Below are positions 56,001 to 61,689 of a DNA stretch of 64,000 bases, in pieces. The translations under genes were made by a program, and so were the position numbers. Origin of the DNA: Tetragonia tetragonoides (taxonomy: Eukaryota; Streptophyta; Magnoliopsida; Caryophyllales; Aizoaceae); NCBI GenBank assembly GCA_038025085.1, contig CM076145.1, positions 10,575,000-10,638,999 of the forward strand, written 5' to 3'. Within the stretch, counting starts at the first letter, position 1. Each line of letters starts with the position of its first letter. The notes under the pieces are model-generated. The model worked only from the letters and a program-made list of their open reading frames with translations. It was not told the origin of the DNA and ran no database searches.

Positions 56001-57599
56001 GCAGAAAAGAAGACAAGGGGGCCCCTTGTCGTAGCCCCCCTAAAGGAAGTGAACCACTCTCTTGATGCCCAATTCGCCAGAAGTAGCACAATTTCAACAG
56101 GCAGCCAACAGATCTCACAAACTATCACTTAGTACTCCCCTGGAACAAAAAACTTTGATTTTTCACAAGTTGTCAACACCACTCTTAAGAGTAAGATCCG
56201 CTTGATCCCTACTAGGCATCATTTTATGGTTGAGACGCAGACATAAAGGCAAATATTTTCTAATGTTACCATGCATTGCTGACATGCAACCATGACGGCC
56301 AGCTTGTTTTGAAGTCATTAATTAATGGAAGAGTATTGTAGTTATGAGTAAAATTACAAGTGTGTATGCCACATCTGCATCCCAAAGTAATGCATCTATA
56401 TTGCCAGCACATCCTTCTCTGCTGCTTGCAGAACCAAATGTTTGCATTTTCTTTGACAGCATATGCTAAGGCTAATACTCTACGGACTGCAAAAGCTATT
56501 ACTTCCGATGAAGAGAGCTTGTCTTCTAGCAACAACACAAGGCACTAGGATACCAAGTGAACAATGCGCAGTCGAGTTTGTTGATGGCAACAAATGGGCT
56601 ATTTTAAAATTGGCATGCCACATATGGCATTTGAAACATCTTCCTAGTTACGTCTGAGAAATTAAGGGTGTGATTTGACAAATTCCTGACTTTACAAATT
56701 CGAAATGACAAACTGAACAACCACATAGGTGCAACAGTAGACGTTCTGAGATGACAAGTTATCATTATAAGATCAGGGCAATATATATTACTAACGGTCA
56801 GGCACAAACGCAGTTCTCTATATCATATTCTGGCAGCAAAGTATTATGGATCAATAGCATTATGTAAGAACATCTTAGGCTAACTAATCACAAGCTTGAT
56901 TCTCGTAGCAATATTTCACCATACAATCACAAGCTTGATTCTCGTAGCAATGTTTCACCATATCCTAACTCTTCCTTGGATTTTTGTTACACATTCAAGA
57001 TCAAAAGATCACAGCAGATAGAGTTAATGCACAAAACTTATCAGTACTGATCTAACAGTATGAGTAGTTTCTTGGCAAATTGTGTAATCTTAACACCAAA
57101 AATACCAATATCAAGACCTTTATCAGCAAACATACTAAGAAACATAGTCTAGCCAATGACAGATCGTAGTCTCGTGCATTACAAACTATCCCTAAGCAAT
57201 ACATGATTGTCCTTCCTTTCAAAGTTTGATCCTTTTAAGCAATTTAGAATTAGTCCCAAAAGCACAATATAACAGCATTGTGTGATGCAGAAAACTTATT
57301 TTTTAACATAAACAGGAACACAATCCTACTTCAGAACTGTGCGCAAGCTACACCCACAACAAGACAAGAAACACTAATGACTTGAATATTAGCTTATTAA
57401 AAACAAAAAAGAAAACTTAGGAAACACAAACATAACCCAATTTCTACAACTGAAGAACTTAAATTGCTCAATTCTGAAGAAATCATAAGTGAGCCCAAAT
57501 TTAATTGAACATTAAATGACTTAACTTTCTGAATGAGCTAAGTAAAATACCTGCTATAAGCAGCACAGGCAACACAAATCTACATAAGAAGTTCTCCAT
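7725..57599 (-). CDS. PIEZO: PIEZO mechanosensitive cation channel, 21 coding exons
   Basis: Coding exons, 5' to 3' on the - strand: 57551-57599, 54087-54167, 53738-53897, 53479-53636, 53165-53321, 52831-53017, 50271-50386, 49466-49550, 47163-47378, 46889-47075, 43658-43786, 43273-43446, 42896-43129, 39092-40624, 35428-37991, 33677-34072, 24969-25127, 13586-14098, 10359-10497, 10124-10268, 7725-7860. The sum is 7518 nt, i.e. 2505 residues plus TAG, close to the size of plant PIEZO. All junctions are GT-AG and phase-consistent. The protein has dozens of hydrophobic segments, a basic coiled coil, and the C-terminal Piezo/R-Ras-binding cap domain. Family knowledge: it forms a trimeric, tension-gated, Ca-permeable channel, and studied plant members act at the tonoplast in root caps and tip-growing cells. 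No exon is disrupted, so the gene looks functional despite about 42 kb of intron, much of it transposon. The start ATG begins a hydrophobic helix (MENFLCRFVLPVLLIA), as in other plant members. Confidence 0.96.
8344..8372 (+). repeat. (CCCCCT)n microsatellite in PIEZO intron 20
   Basis: About four tandem copies of a pyrimidine hexamer (CTCCCC). The rest of intron 20 (7861-10123) apart from the hAT-like element at 9517 shows nothing I recognise. Confidence 0.7.
9517..9880. mobile_element. Non-autonomous hAT-like element, 364 bp
   Basis: Terminal inverted repeats CTAGGTAGCACG (left) and CTAGGAAGCACG (right end read on the other strand) match at 11 of 12 positions. The element is flanked by a perfect 8-bp direct repeat GTATCCAG (9509-9516 and 9881-9888), the size made by hAT transposases. 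The subterminal regions are rich in the short repeats GGACACG/CGTGTCC, typical of transposase-binding sites. No coding capacity. It sits in PIEZO intron 20. Confidence 0.75.
11700..11822 (-). mobile_element. Tiny LINE reverse-transcriptase remnant
   Basis: On the - strand the sequence reads as the RT segment TS-YK-IITK followed by SQSAFVE, the same segment seen in LINE copies A and B (VYKIITK, SQSAFVEGRQILDA), with frame shifts. A C17 tract (11761-11777) interrupts it. The rest of intron 18 between 10498 and 11700 contains no feature I can identify. Confidence 0.5.
11823..12639. other. PIEZO intron 18 stretch without recognised features
   Basis: AT-rich intron sequence. Short open frames (for example 12117-12374) have no domain signal. 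Nothing supported here. Confidence 0.4.
12658..13172 (-). mobile_element. 5'-truncated LINE with target site duplication
   Basis: A - strand LINE 3' end whose A-tail is the polyT at about 12656-12664. The open part encodes the RT-associated zinc-binding domain (KVPLKVCAFIWTLVLGRLNT, VCVLCNRASETSLHLFLHC), and the 3' hairpin is at 12712-12728. It is flanked by an 18-bp direct repeat ATTCATCATATGTTTTCT (12640-12657 and 13173-13190), the signature of target-primed reverse transcription. It lies in PIEZO intron 18. Confidence 0.85.
14790..15117 (+). mobile_element. Nested short LINE 3' fragment with TSD
   Basis: About 330 bp of LINE 3' end (CIWLERNSRVFSDAGKSIDL, WEHIVYLASLWAKA) with the hairpin GAGGATACCTTATCCTC at 15047-15063 and the terminal CTTATCTAAAAAAAA. 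Direct repeats AAATAATGGGGGGAGTG flank it at 14773-14789 and 15118-15134, splitting the older LINE. A 40-odd-bp internal tandem duplication is visible at its 5' end (GGAGGTGTGCTTGTGTGG then AGAGGTGTGCTTGTATGG). Confidence 0.85.
15915..16168 (-). mobile_element. LINE 3' tail fragments, opposite strand
   Basis: Two short - strand tails (GATAAAGAAAATGTATATTA at 15927 and a similar AATGTATATTACTAAATTATC at 16070), the second followed by an eroded hairpin (GAGGACAAGGTATCCTG). They interrupt the older LINE: the host sequence GGTA-GAAAGGTA-AG-GTT-AAATTGGATT appears on both sides (about 15883-15912 and 16170-16200), an imperfect target duplication of roughly 30 bp. Confidence 0.6.
16517..16835 (-). 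mobile_element. LINE 3' fragment, opposite strand
   Basis: Starts with polyT-AGATAAAAGAAAATTTTATT and carries the hairpin complement GAGGATAAGGTATCCTC at 16575-16591, then the - strand coding tail (CTWLERDSRVFSNAGKSIDL, WEHIVYLASLWAKAAGAFKG). It closely matches the nested fragment at 14790-15117 in inverted orientation. The older LINE resumes after it (SLWHRV-like). Confidence 0.75.
17856..19787 (+). pseudogene. LINE copy A ORF1 (nucleic-acid-binding protein), broken
   Basis: Starts MESSFKIENKRFVFIRENYG and remains open to 18584, where an indel leads to a stop. The same reading frame reopens at 18936 and runs to the TGA at 19785-19787. The middle carries repeated units of the form RxxxFxRLGPxR (about 18435-18650), and the end is acidic (DDDDLSSSFDDEDDE) then basic (RRVRGRSRSL). 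ORF1 proteins of plant LINEs bind RNA and package the element transcript. Nothing in it resembles a CCHC knuckle. Its TGA overlaps the ORF2 ATG. Confidence 0.75.
19784..23142 (+). pseudogene. LINE copy A ORF2 (endonuclease-reverse transcriptase), broken
   Basis: Open for 716 codons to 21934. The APE-type endonuclease occupies residues about 1-225 (SWNVNGLG, FLQETK, GGDFNVV, CSDHFPI). The RT has KDFRPISLV, FKLDFEKAYDKVSW, GLRQGVPLSPFLFTLVVDVL and the catalytic FADD at about 686-689. A frameshift near 21930 moves the reading frame (continuing 21950-22883), and a second break near 22840 joins GDPS directly to the last part. The zinc-binding domain present in copy B is missing here: roughly 300 bp are deleted. 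The final frame ends TEIQRNWSLL at 23142. Confidence 0.85.
23270..23500 (-). mobile_element. Decayed LINE 3' fragment
   Basis: The - strand reads LTWFGIISMFCFVMGFSHRG then LPRISIDVG, an eroded form of the LINE C-terminal end. A perfect palindrome GAGAACATGTTCTC sits at 23287-23300, in the position of the family hairpin. It ends in a C-rich tract (about 23500-23522). Confidence 0.5.
23530..24250 (-). mobile_element. RNase H-type LINE 3' fragment, decayed
   Basis: Read on the - strand, pieces match the RNase H domain carried at the 3' end of some plant LINEs: GVVNGGVLPDWNGNEVEVQA then FLKA, IESDTSNVV, and YRIAFISCKGSAVADAFINE. The E and D positions of the fold can be recognised, but stops interrupt it. 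It is a different LINE lineage from copies A and B and resembles the element at 58931-61310. Confidence 0.55.
24251..24968. other. PIEZO intron 17, 3' portion
   Basis: No recognisable feature apart from the splice acceptor side of the intron. Open frames here are short and without domain signal. Confidence 0.4.
24969..34072 (-). CDS. PIEZO: PIEZO anchor/pre-pore exons 16-17
   Basis: Exon 16 (33677-34072, 132 codons) encodes IIFFLIVVDRVIYLCSF, IQIRYGMPHKSTLYRQFL and LDWSCTTTSLTMYDWLK. Exon 17 (24969-25127, 53 codons) encodes LEDINASLYLVKCDTDLNRA and the hydrophobic CLFFILICVIWAPML just ahead of the cap. These correspond to the anchor and the outer-helix/inner-helix approach of PIEZO. The 8.5-kb intron between them contains LINE copy B and two LINE pieces. 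Both intron phases are 0. Confidence 0.93.
25128..25713. other. PIEZO intron 16, part between exon 17 and LINE copy B
   Basis: Ordinary intron sequence. Nothing recognised. Confidence 0.4.
25780..29419 (-). pseudogene. LINE copy B ORF2 (endonuclease-RT-zinc domain), one deletion
   Basis: Starts at 29419 (ATGAAGATTCTC), overlapping the ORF1 stop by ATGA. Endonuclease motifs SWNVNGLG, FLQEAKV, GGDFNVV and CSDHFPV are intact. The RT runs through DYRPISLV and FKLDFEKAYDRVSW. A deletion of about 26 nt near 27565 removes the segment between GCFSSA and APREWF and breaks the frame. The second frame continues GLRQGDPLSPFLFTLVVDVL, FADD, then the zinc-binding RVT domain (KVPLKVKAFVWTLVLDRVNT, DMCFLCRGSSETSSHLFLWC) to a stop at 25780. 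Without the deletion it would be a single ORF of about 1.25 thousand codons. Confidence 0.88.
29416..31360 (-). pseudogene. LINE copy B ORF1, CTG in place of ATG and late frameshift
   Basis: The ORF equivalent to copy A starts with CTG at 31360-31358 (LESSFKIENKHFVFIREN) and is open for about 590 codons to 29594, then shifts one frame into the C-terminal RGRNRSL end at 29416. The middle contains an array of FxRLGP-type units (about 30590-30790), for example VFERIGPGRVAFDRPGPRRT. Acidic clusters (EDEDGLFNNFGDDDDKD) precede a basic tail. No ATG lies between the leader and the CTG. Confidence 0.75.
31690..32625 (+). mobile_element. 5'-truncated LINE (copy C)
   Basis: The + strand encodes the LINE C-terminal region: LTLLHDAPIVAFCSVGGKWG, EMEELTSLLDVLDPVHLGS, the zinc-binding domain (VCAFVWTLVPGRLNTNDVL, DVCVFCNRASETSLHLFLHC), then WLDRNARIF. 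The 3' hairpin GAGGACTCCTTGTCCTC lies at 32557-32573 and the end is TTTCTTATCTAAAATAATAA. The 5' limit is approximate, and I did not find a clean target duplication. Confidence 0.75.
32990..33200 (-). mobile_element. LINE zinc-domain remnant
   Basis: The - strand reads NMLQRMTGVGVFDQICVCFV then VLAKSPARMC, an eroded RT-associated zinc-binding segment. The rest of this part of intron 16 (32640-33676) shows nothing else. Confidence 0.5.
34491..34624. mobile_element. Tourist-like MITE (PIF/Harbinger), 134 bp
   Basis: Ends GGGCATCTCCA and TGGAGATGCCC form a perfect inverted repeat. Both ends abut TTA (34488-34490 and 34625-34627), the 3-bp target duplication of PIF/Harbinger elements. Located in PIEZO intron 15. 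Confidence 0.8.
35045..35236 (-). mobile_element. tRNA-derived SINE
   Basis: On the - strand an A-box-like block (GAGCTCAAGTGGTAGGAGCA, about 35209-35228) is followed some 40 bp later by a B-box-like block (GGGTTCAAGTCTC, about 35170-35182), the two internal RNA polymerase III promoter elements. A tRNA-unrelated body of about 120 bp follows. The 3' limit and target duplication are not clear. A real tRNA gene is excluded because no cloverleaf forms between the boxes. Confidence 0.65.
35428..37991 (-). CDS. PIEZO: PIEZO exon 15: beam/coiled-coil and clasp region
   Basis: The largest exon, 2564 nt, covers residues about 1156-2010. After several membrane segments comes a charged, helical stretch at about 1359-1418 (YLEAEQIGAIVREQEKKAAW to EKMKSEMLDLQFQLHSM), corresponding to the beam and likely coiled coil of PIEZO. 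A roughly 250-residue polar, Ser/Glu-rich, presumably disordered cytosolic loop follows. Then more transmembrane repeats occur (IVCYCCFILVFLWNFSFLSM, IIIQHCGLIIISPLLQEWGF) and the segment leading to the pore (VGFPYPILSIIGGGKREVDL, YAYIFGADLAVFFLVAIFY). No frameshift or stop is seen. Confidence 0.95.
37992..39091. other. PIEZO intron 14
   Basis: 1.1 kb AT-rich intron between exons 14 and 15. No mobile element or other feature recognised. Confidence 0.6.
39092..43786 (-). CDS. PIEZO: PIEZO blade block (exons 11-14)
   Basis: Exon 11 (43658-43786) carries VLIVATIAWGLRKCSRAIM; exon 12 (43273-43446) VIFF-like IYLVGHTISRKIRQALILL; exon 13 (42896-43129) LLDHDSSWDFLKIALLACF and LNKSVLLSVY; exon 14 (39092-40624, 1533 nt) a long run of transmembrane repeats including LVRPNYISFGYVFLLLFW, LLDNVWESLAILIVMQLYSY, FEPGFWGIESSLRGKVLV and INMIALLLASFVLLN. 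Exon 12 must begin at 43446 (A from exon 11 plus TG), although the intron upstream happens to stay open for another 29 codons. Exon 14 ends TTG-G and joins GG-CTC of exon 15. The hydrophilic loop in exon 14 is rich in Ser, Arg and Thr. Confidence 0.93.
40903..41902 (-). mobile_element. 5'-truncated LINE (copy D) with TSD
   Basis: 1.0 kb - strand LINE 3' end in PIEZO intron 13, flanked by a perfect 18-bp repeat ACACGAATTCTAAAATCT (40885-40902 and 41903-41920). It encodes ACPWKFISKIRLLFPLVRSN, GNGHRVWFWEDVWKGDLPF and the zinc-binding domain (LNKLNTYDMMQRRRPCWSLL, FCVMCRHDGEDCWHLFVLC) with frame breaks. The hairpin complement is GAGGATAAGGCATCCTC at 40963-40979. Confidence 0.88.
42372..42700 (-). 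mobile_element. Short LINE 3' fragment (copy E)
   Basis: Begins polyT-AGATAAGAAAAAATTTCATT and has the hairpin complement GAGGACAAGGAGTCCTC at 42426-42442, then about 250 bp of - strand coding tail including an ERNARIF-like segment. No clear target duplication. Confidence 0.7.
44046..44848 (-). mobile_element. 5'-truncated LINE (copy F) with TSD
   Basis: About 800 bp in PIEZO intron 10. PolyT-GATAAGAAAAAATTTCATT, hairpin complement GAGGACAAGACGTCCTC at 44126-44142, and the zinc-binding domain (KVRASIWILVLGRLNTHDLL, DMCVMCRRDSETGAHLVM) in broken frames. Flanking repeats TATAGAAATGGACAT (44031-44045) and TATAGAAATGGTACAT (about 44849-44864) match with one indel. Confidence 0.8.
45314..46788. 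mobile_element. 1.5-kb element with long terminal inverted repeats
   Basis: The segments at about 45330-45478 and 46627-46775 are near-identical inverted repeats, about 150 bp each. Shared blocks include TTGCCTAAAACTACCTT, TTTAGCACATTTTGAAAATA, TTTCGCGAATTTGTCGAAAA and CCATTTGACGGTAAAATCAC. A 15-bp direct repeat ACTAAAAATGTGCAT lies immediately outside both ends (45299-45313 and 46789-46803). The interior is pyrimidine-rich then A-rich and has no transposase. Long TIRs suggest a Mutator-like non-autonomous element, but 15 bp is longer than the usual 9-10 bp duplication, so the class is uncertain. Located in PIEZO intron 10. Confidence 0.7.
46889..57599 (-). CDS. PIEZO: PIEZO N-terminal block (exons 1-10, residues 1 to about 465)
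   Basis: Ten short exons encode the first transmembrane repeats of the PIEZO blade. Recognisable blocks are SLLNWSLISLVDLIAFLA (exon 2), FLLLWGVSIFSLLVFVTQTL (exon 3), WKYPIVIYYLVLQLLVG (exon 4), ASCFLLPAVQLVVGI and LVDWSLTSNFSGLFRWWR (exons 5-6), LSFIKDDLEEMEFM (exon 7), FRTFTINFFTYGFP (exon 8) and SFWSFHFASICAFGLLAYVG (exon 9). Exon 5 begins at GTTCTTATTG (53321), fixed by joining QL to GSYCKVASC. Exons 9 and 10 are separated by an 87-nt intron (47076-47162) without stops; splicing it restores the continuous KLGK-DMEIWELVGLWHY expected of the family. The first intron (54168-57550) is filled by a decayed LINE. Confidence 0.92.
47076..47162 (-). other. PIEZO: 87-nt frame-preserving PIEZO intron 9
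   Basis: Donor GTAATCC and acceptor ATATTGCAG bound an 87-nt segment with no in-frame stop. The length is a multiple of three and the intron is phase 0 (after residue 403). Removing it gives the continuous KLGK-DMEIWELVGLWHY expected of plant PIEZO. If retained it adds 29 mostly hydrophobic residues (starting VILLTLNFIGASV, ending MTMIIIYCLNILQ). I therefore treat it as an intron, with possible retention. Confidence 0.8.
47850..48500 (-). mobile_element. Decayed LINE ORF2 linker/RT fragment
   Basis: The - strand reads LQEVLVEKR-like, then GDTTSKLYSSSKGWRRRAFM and MNAINQEITYCYK, paralleling EGDTNSRLFFKMVNGRRRRS in copy B, followed by degraded sequence. Frames are broken and there are no clear ends. 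It occupies part of PIEZO intron 8. Confidence 0.6.
48860..49075 (+). mobile_element. LINE 3' fragment
   Basis: Eroded + strand LINE C-terminal end (VSLSNVQRDQGALLF-like, compare LTDIQRHWRDLL) with the hairpin GAGGACTTATTGTCCTC at 49028-49044. It is closely similar to the segment at about 51060-51260, 2.2 kb away across exons 7 and 8. Confidence 0.6.
50580..52275 (-). mobile_element. Decayed LINE with a nested opposite-strand piece
   Basis: The 3' end at 50580-50960 (TAGATAAGGAAAATTTTCATT; the hairpin region near 50640 is eroded) and the upstream part at 51750-52260 (RFWEDVWKGD-like MWEDVWKGDNLSLPCILGF, then a decayed zinc-domain region) belong to one - strand LINE. Between them, 51060-51260 is a + strand LINE 3' piece (MWMARNNRKHWNMVWDKVV) that matches 48860-49075. 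The stretch 51300-51750 is also degraded. It fills most of PIEZO intron 6. Confidence 0.6.
53997..54016 (+). repeat. C20 homopolymer in PIEZO intron 2
   Basis: A run of about 20 C. Similar long C or G runs occur at 11761-11777 (C17) and 13510-13524 (G15), all in PIEZO introns. Lengths may be unreliable because such runs are hard to sequence. Confidence 0.8.
54380..56130 (-). mobile_element. Decayed LINE in PIEZO intron 1
   Basis: The - strand shows, in broken frames, the RT core (CHPQFVDDTIIFLCVDLGK with FVDD in place of FADD, then LLKCNLAGINVD and LYLGCAMWRNPHS), an FHLFLDRFDLGNGFRIRFW segment, and the zinc-binding domain (GWAISPDTCLLSCASEETSS). It is the most eroded of the larger copies, so probably the oldest. 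Confidence 0.7.
56886..56963. repeat. Two-copy 39-bp tandem duplication
   Basis: AATCACAAGCTTGATTCTCG followed by TAGCAATATTTCACCATAC is repeated once with a 39-bp period and one or two differences. The surrounding intron 1 sequence from 56240 to 57550 holds nothing else I recognise. Confidence 0.75.
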
Positions 57600-58100
57600 T
57601 GCCCAGTTGCTAAAACCAGTAGGATTCCCTTAATGTATCATCTTTACACCAGAATCCATCAATTCAACATTTATGCAAATTGAAGAAAACCCAGTTGAAC
57701 TAACCAAAAAAAGCGCCAAAATACGATTTTAGATTCTGGGTATCTCACAAAACAACACGAATATGTGTTGGAGGTTGTTGGGTAGTTTTAAGATTCGCTG
57801 TGTTTGTAGTATGAGTACGATGTTAACCCAAATAATTTGATGAATGCCCAAATAATATTTTAGAGAGAAAAGGGAAACAAGAGAGAGAGATAGAGAGAGA
57901 GAGAGAGAAGGATCTTTGTTGGGCAACTACCGGTCAAGAGAAAAATTGTCAACTGATCAAGGAAATATCTGCTGAATTTGCACTATTCAGAAGAGAGGTA
58001 CAGGGGAGAAAAAAAGACAGATTGCAAGCTTTGATTTTGCCAACGCCAATGTGAAAACGTGCCTGTTTTTCTTTTTTTTTTCTCCCCTGATGGTGATGAT
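57600..58100 (-). promoter_or_regulatory. Putative PIEZO 5' leader and promoter region
   Basis: Lies immediately upstream of the PIEZO ATG (57599-57597). On the transcribed strand it has a CT-rich tract (GA on the + strand, about 57880-57910), a pattern common in plant core promoters and 5' UTRs. No TATA box could be assigned. Supported only by position and composition. Confidence 0.35.
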
Positions 58101-58930
58101 TAGTGAATTGTGAAGTTATTAATAAAAGCCTGAATTAAGGTTGAAGGAAAACATATTGTAATGAGCTGGAATGGGAGCAATGAAGAGGTTTTTCCGGTAT
58201 AGATTGTGGGGTTGTTTTGGTTATCAATTAACCATAATAATCGGCCCAAAACAATTAACAATAATAAAAAAAAAAAAAATTGGTTCACGACCAAGGTAAT
58301 ATCCACCGCCGACTATAGTGACTATTTCCCCGCGCTGGCTTGTAGGCATCTCAAAGGGTGGGACAGTTGGCCAAGAAATTAGTACTGAATACTAGGTAGA
58401 TGTCCGTAGGTTGCACAGACTGTGATTATATAATAAAATAAATAAAATTTGATTATTTATCCCATTGAAAACTTAAAGGGTAATTTTCTCTCTGTAAAAA
58501 AAATATTAGTAGATTAAGGATAAACATTAATATAATCCATTGAATATAATTCATGCCATACGATAAGATTATTATGACTTATAGGAGGATCATTATATAA
58601 TTTAAACTCTTATTATCACCGGTTTCAATAAATTTTTAATTAACTGACATATGTTACTTGATCCAAATTTCAGGTTATCGTTTCAAAGACTTTCTATATT
58701 TATTTTTTTTTGTCCAAAGGAGGCACATAGGTCATCTTTCCAAAGTCTTTCTATACTTGATGTTGGTATGCTAATGCTATTATGTTGATATTAGAGTCCA
58801 CTAACATTTCAAATGTATGATCCTTCTTTTATGCTAAAATCAGGTTAAATGTGTAATGTATACATAACCTCTTAAATTCAAATAATAAATTATCGCAGTC
58901 TAAGATGTAAACCATAAAATCACAAAATAA
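58101..58930. other. Intergenic, AT-rich
   Basis: No gene or element recognised between the PIEZO leader and the RNase H-type LINE. Confidence 0.4.
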
Positions 58931-61310
58931 ATCTCCTTGGCAGGGCGAACGACCCTTACACAGTTTGTGCTCTCCTCCCTAGCATATTATTCTATGCAGA
59001 CGGCAAAAATCCCTCGATCAATTTGTGATACTATTGATAGAAAATCACGGAAATTTATTTGGGGAGGTTCATCGGATGAGTGAAACACTCATTTGGTGTC
59101 GTGGGATACTTTACAGAAAGATAAGAAGGAAGGTGGACTTGGGATTAGGTCGATGCGCCAATCGAATGTAGCCTTCCTAACGAAATTAGGCTGGAGAGTA
59201 CTCGAGGCACCAAGATCTTTGTGGTCACAGCCTCACAGGTGCTTAGGACGAAGTATTGCAAAGGGAGATGTGATTTGGATATGTTCTCAGCCAAGTCAAA
59301 TGATTCTCATGTGTGGAAATGTATTAATGAAAATGCGAAATACATTAAGCAAGGAGCGAGATTTGCTGTGGGGAATGGAAAACGTACATTATTTTGGGAT
59401 CACTGTTGGGCGTCTGAAGTCCCACTAGCTAGCCTTGTTATTGCTCCAATCCCAATTGAGGAGCAAGATAGGACGGTGGAAGAATACTGGAACACGTAGG
59501 GAGATTGGAATTAGGATGAACTCACCCACTTGCTGCTTACAAGTGCTCTGAAACTGCTTGCTTCCCATCGTTTGGTACCTGACGCTGTGGAAGATAACAC
59601 CATTTACTGGGTTGGTAGGACTTCTTGTCGATTTTCTGTAAAATCATCTCTTAAGCTGATTAGAAATGATGATCCAAGTGGGACATTGCTTGGTGGGCAC
59701 CTGTGTCCCAACGCATTCGAATGTTCTTATGACTAGTTCTCCATGGTCGCCTACTCACTAATGCTCACAGGACTGCACGTAGGTTGACAGATGATCCGAG
59801 GTGCACCAGATGGTGCGGATGAAGAAACAATTGACCACATACTACGTAGATGCCCCTTCTCTTATGTGATATGGAATAAGCTTGGCGCACGTCCAACCAA
59901 TCCTGGGTTTTGGACGCTTCCTATATGGAAATGGGTTGTAGATAATTTTGATGTTACTGACCCAACACATGACCCAGAGGGACCCTACTTGAAATTTGCA
60001 ACCACAATTTGGTGGCTATGGAAATGGCGCAACTGGAGTGTCTTTGGACGTGAACATGAAATCTCTGCTAACCTAGTGGGATTCCTTATTTACAGGTTCC
60101 AAGAGATGAAAGAAGCAATGGTGGTTGAAGAATTTAACTCACAATAGCAACTGGGTAGGCAAACAGATATCCTTATTCATTGGAGAGCCCCGAGTGAAGG
60201 ATAGATTATCCTTAACATGAATGACGCGTCACGTGGGAACCCATGTGTTGCAGGTGGAGGAGGGATTATTCGTGATTAGACCTGGGCAACGGGCCGGGTC
60301 AGATCAATGGGCCGGGTCACTTCAAATTGGTAACGGGTCAAGGCGGGTCGACCAACTCATTATGGCCCATTAGTAAAACTTTTTTTTCTTGTTGGTATTT
60401 ATTCAAGTACTGGCTTCTTTGACCCTATAAAAAAGATATATCGATTTCTTTAAGTTCTTTCCCCTGCCAATTCTCTCTCTTCATTCACTCACTTTGACTC
60501 TCTCTCTCTCTCCTCAACCTCACTACTCACTAGAATCACCATATGGAGTACTTCTTTTCCTATCAATTTATTCTTTTCTTCACTATCCTCCCTCTCTCTC
60601 TCCTCAATCAAAGCACATCAAGATCCGGCCTCTAATTTTATATTTAGATCCTTAGTGTTGCTTGATGATGGTGGGAAGGAGATCAAATCAATGGTAATTT
60701 TTTTTCTTAATTATGATGGTGGTGGCGGTGGAGGTTAATGGTGGTGGCCTGGTGTGTTAACAAGGAGAGAGAGAATGGCCGAATTGCAGAAGAGAAAAAA
60801 CAAGAAAAAAATTTCAAGTTTTAAAAGGGGCTCTGTGAGTGACCCGCCTCTTACCCTAATATGCCGACCCGCTTAAGGCCAGCCCGACCCGACCCGGTTT
60901 AGACCGGGTCATAAACGGGTCGGGTTGGCCACCGGGGACCCACCCATTTGCCCTGCTCTATTCGTGATCACAATGATAATTTTGTACGTGGCTTTGCAGA
61001 GAATTATGGTGTTTGCACGGTGACGAGAGCGGAGGTACTTGCCTTCTTGCGTGGAATAACAATGGCTAAGAATCTGGGAATTACAAAGCTACTGGTCAAT
61101 GTTGATTCACAAGTGCTAATCAATTGATGTTGACTTATGATGGTAAAAATGGTTCTACTACTTTCATTGTACAAAAGTGTAGGAAACTCATAAGTGACAG
61201 TGAATGGGAAGTGAAGTTAGAGCATTGCTACCGGGAAGCTAATCGCGCAGCGGATTGGTTGGCCAATGTCGGATGTGTACAAGTAGATAGCTTGTGTATT
61301 TTTTATTCTC
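58931..61310 (+). mobile_element. 5'-truncated LINE of the RNase H-bearing type
   Basis: Collinear broken frames on the + strand: thumb region (TTLTQFVLSSLAYYSMQTAK, then FIWGGSSDE), VSWDTLQKDKKEGGLGIRSM, AKYIKQGARFAVGNGKRTLF with WDHCW, the zinc-binding domain (CTRCGADEETIDHILRRCPF, VIWNKL), and an RNase H domain (LNMNDASRGNP, GGGGIIRD, then TVTRAEVLAFLRGITMAKNL, NVDSQVL, YREANRAADWLANVG). The acidic RNase H residues are recognisable. A hAT-like element (60277-60960) splits the RNase H coding region. It is a different lineage from LINE copies A and B. Confidence 0.85.
60277..60960. mobile_element. Non-autonomous hAT-like element, 684 bp
   Basis: Ends TAGACCTGGGCAA and, on the other strand, TAGAGCAGGGCAA. 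Perfect 8-bp target duplication TTCGTGAT at 60269-60276 and 60961-60968. Subterminal GGGCCGGGTC/GACCCG repeats at both ends are typical of this plant hAT group. The interior has a CT-rich leader-like stretch, an ATG context and GGTGGTGG repeats but no transposase. It is inserted in the RNase H part of the LINE; removing it and one TSD rejoins IIRD to the following NDNFVRGF. Confidence 0.85.
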
Positions 61311-61339
61311 CCCTCCTAGTTTTAAATATATTTTATAGG

Positions 61340-61500
61340 AAATTTTCATTTAGGTGCTTTGAGTTTTCGCGTATTATTTTCACCTGTCACCTATGTGAAA
61401 TTATTCACAAAATCTCGTGTCACCTAAATGAAAACTATTCAAACCACATATAACCTAAAATATAATACGCGAAACCTCAGAGCACCTAAATAAAATTTTA
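61340..61500. mobile_element. Small MITE, about 160 bp
   Basis: The ends are inverted copies: AAATTTTCATTTAGGTGCTT on the left against AAAATTTTATTTAGGTGCTC on the right, extending to TTTCGCGTATTAT, so TIRs of about 40 bp. The middle (CACCTGTCACC) is short. The target duplication is not clear, so the superfamily is open. It abuts the 3' end of the RNase H-type LINE. Confidence 0.65.
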
Positions 61501-61689
61501 AAAATATGAGGATGTAATAGGTGTAGCGTGGCCATGTAAAACTAGAGTTACTTAATTTTGGGGGTTGCACCTTTCTAGCACCAAAAAAAAAAGTTGTATA
61601 AAAAAGGTTTTATAATTTTTTTATGGGAATAAATAAAGTTTTATAATTAATGATGTGTCAAATATAAAAACCCATTAAAAATTTCTAGC

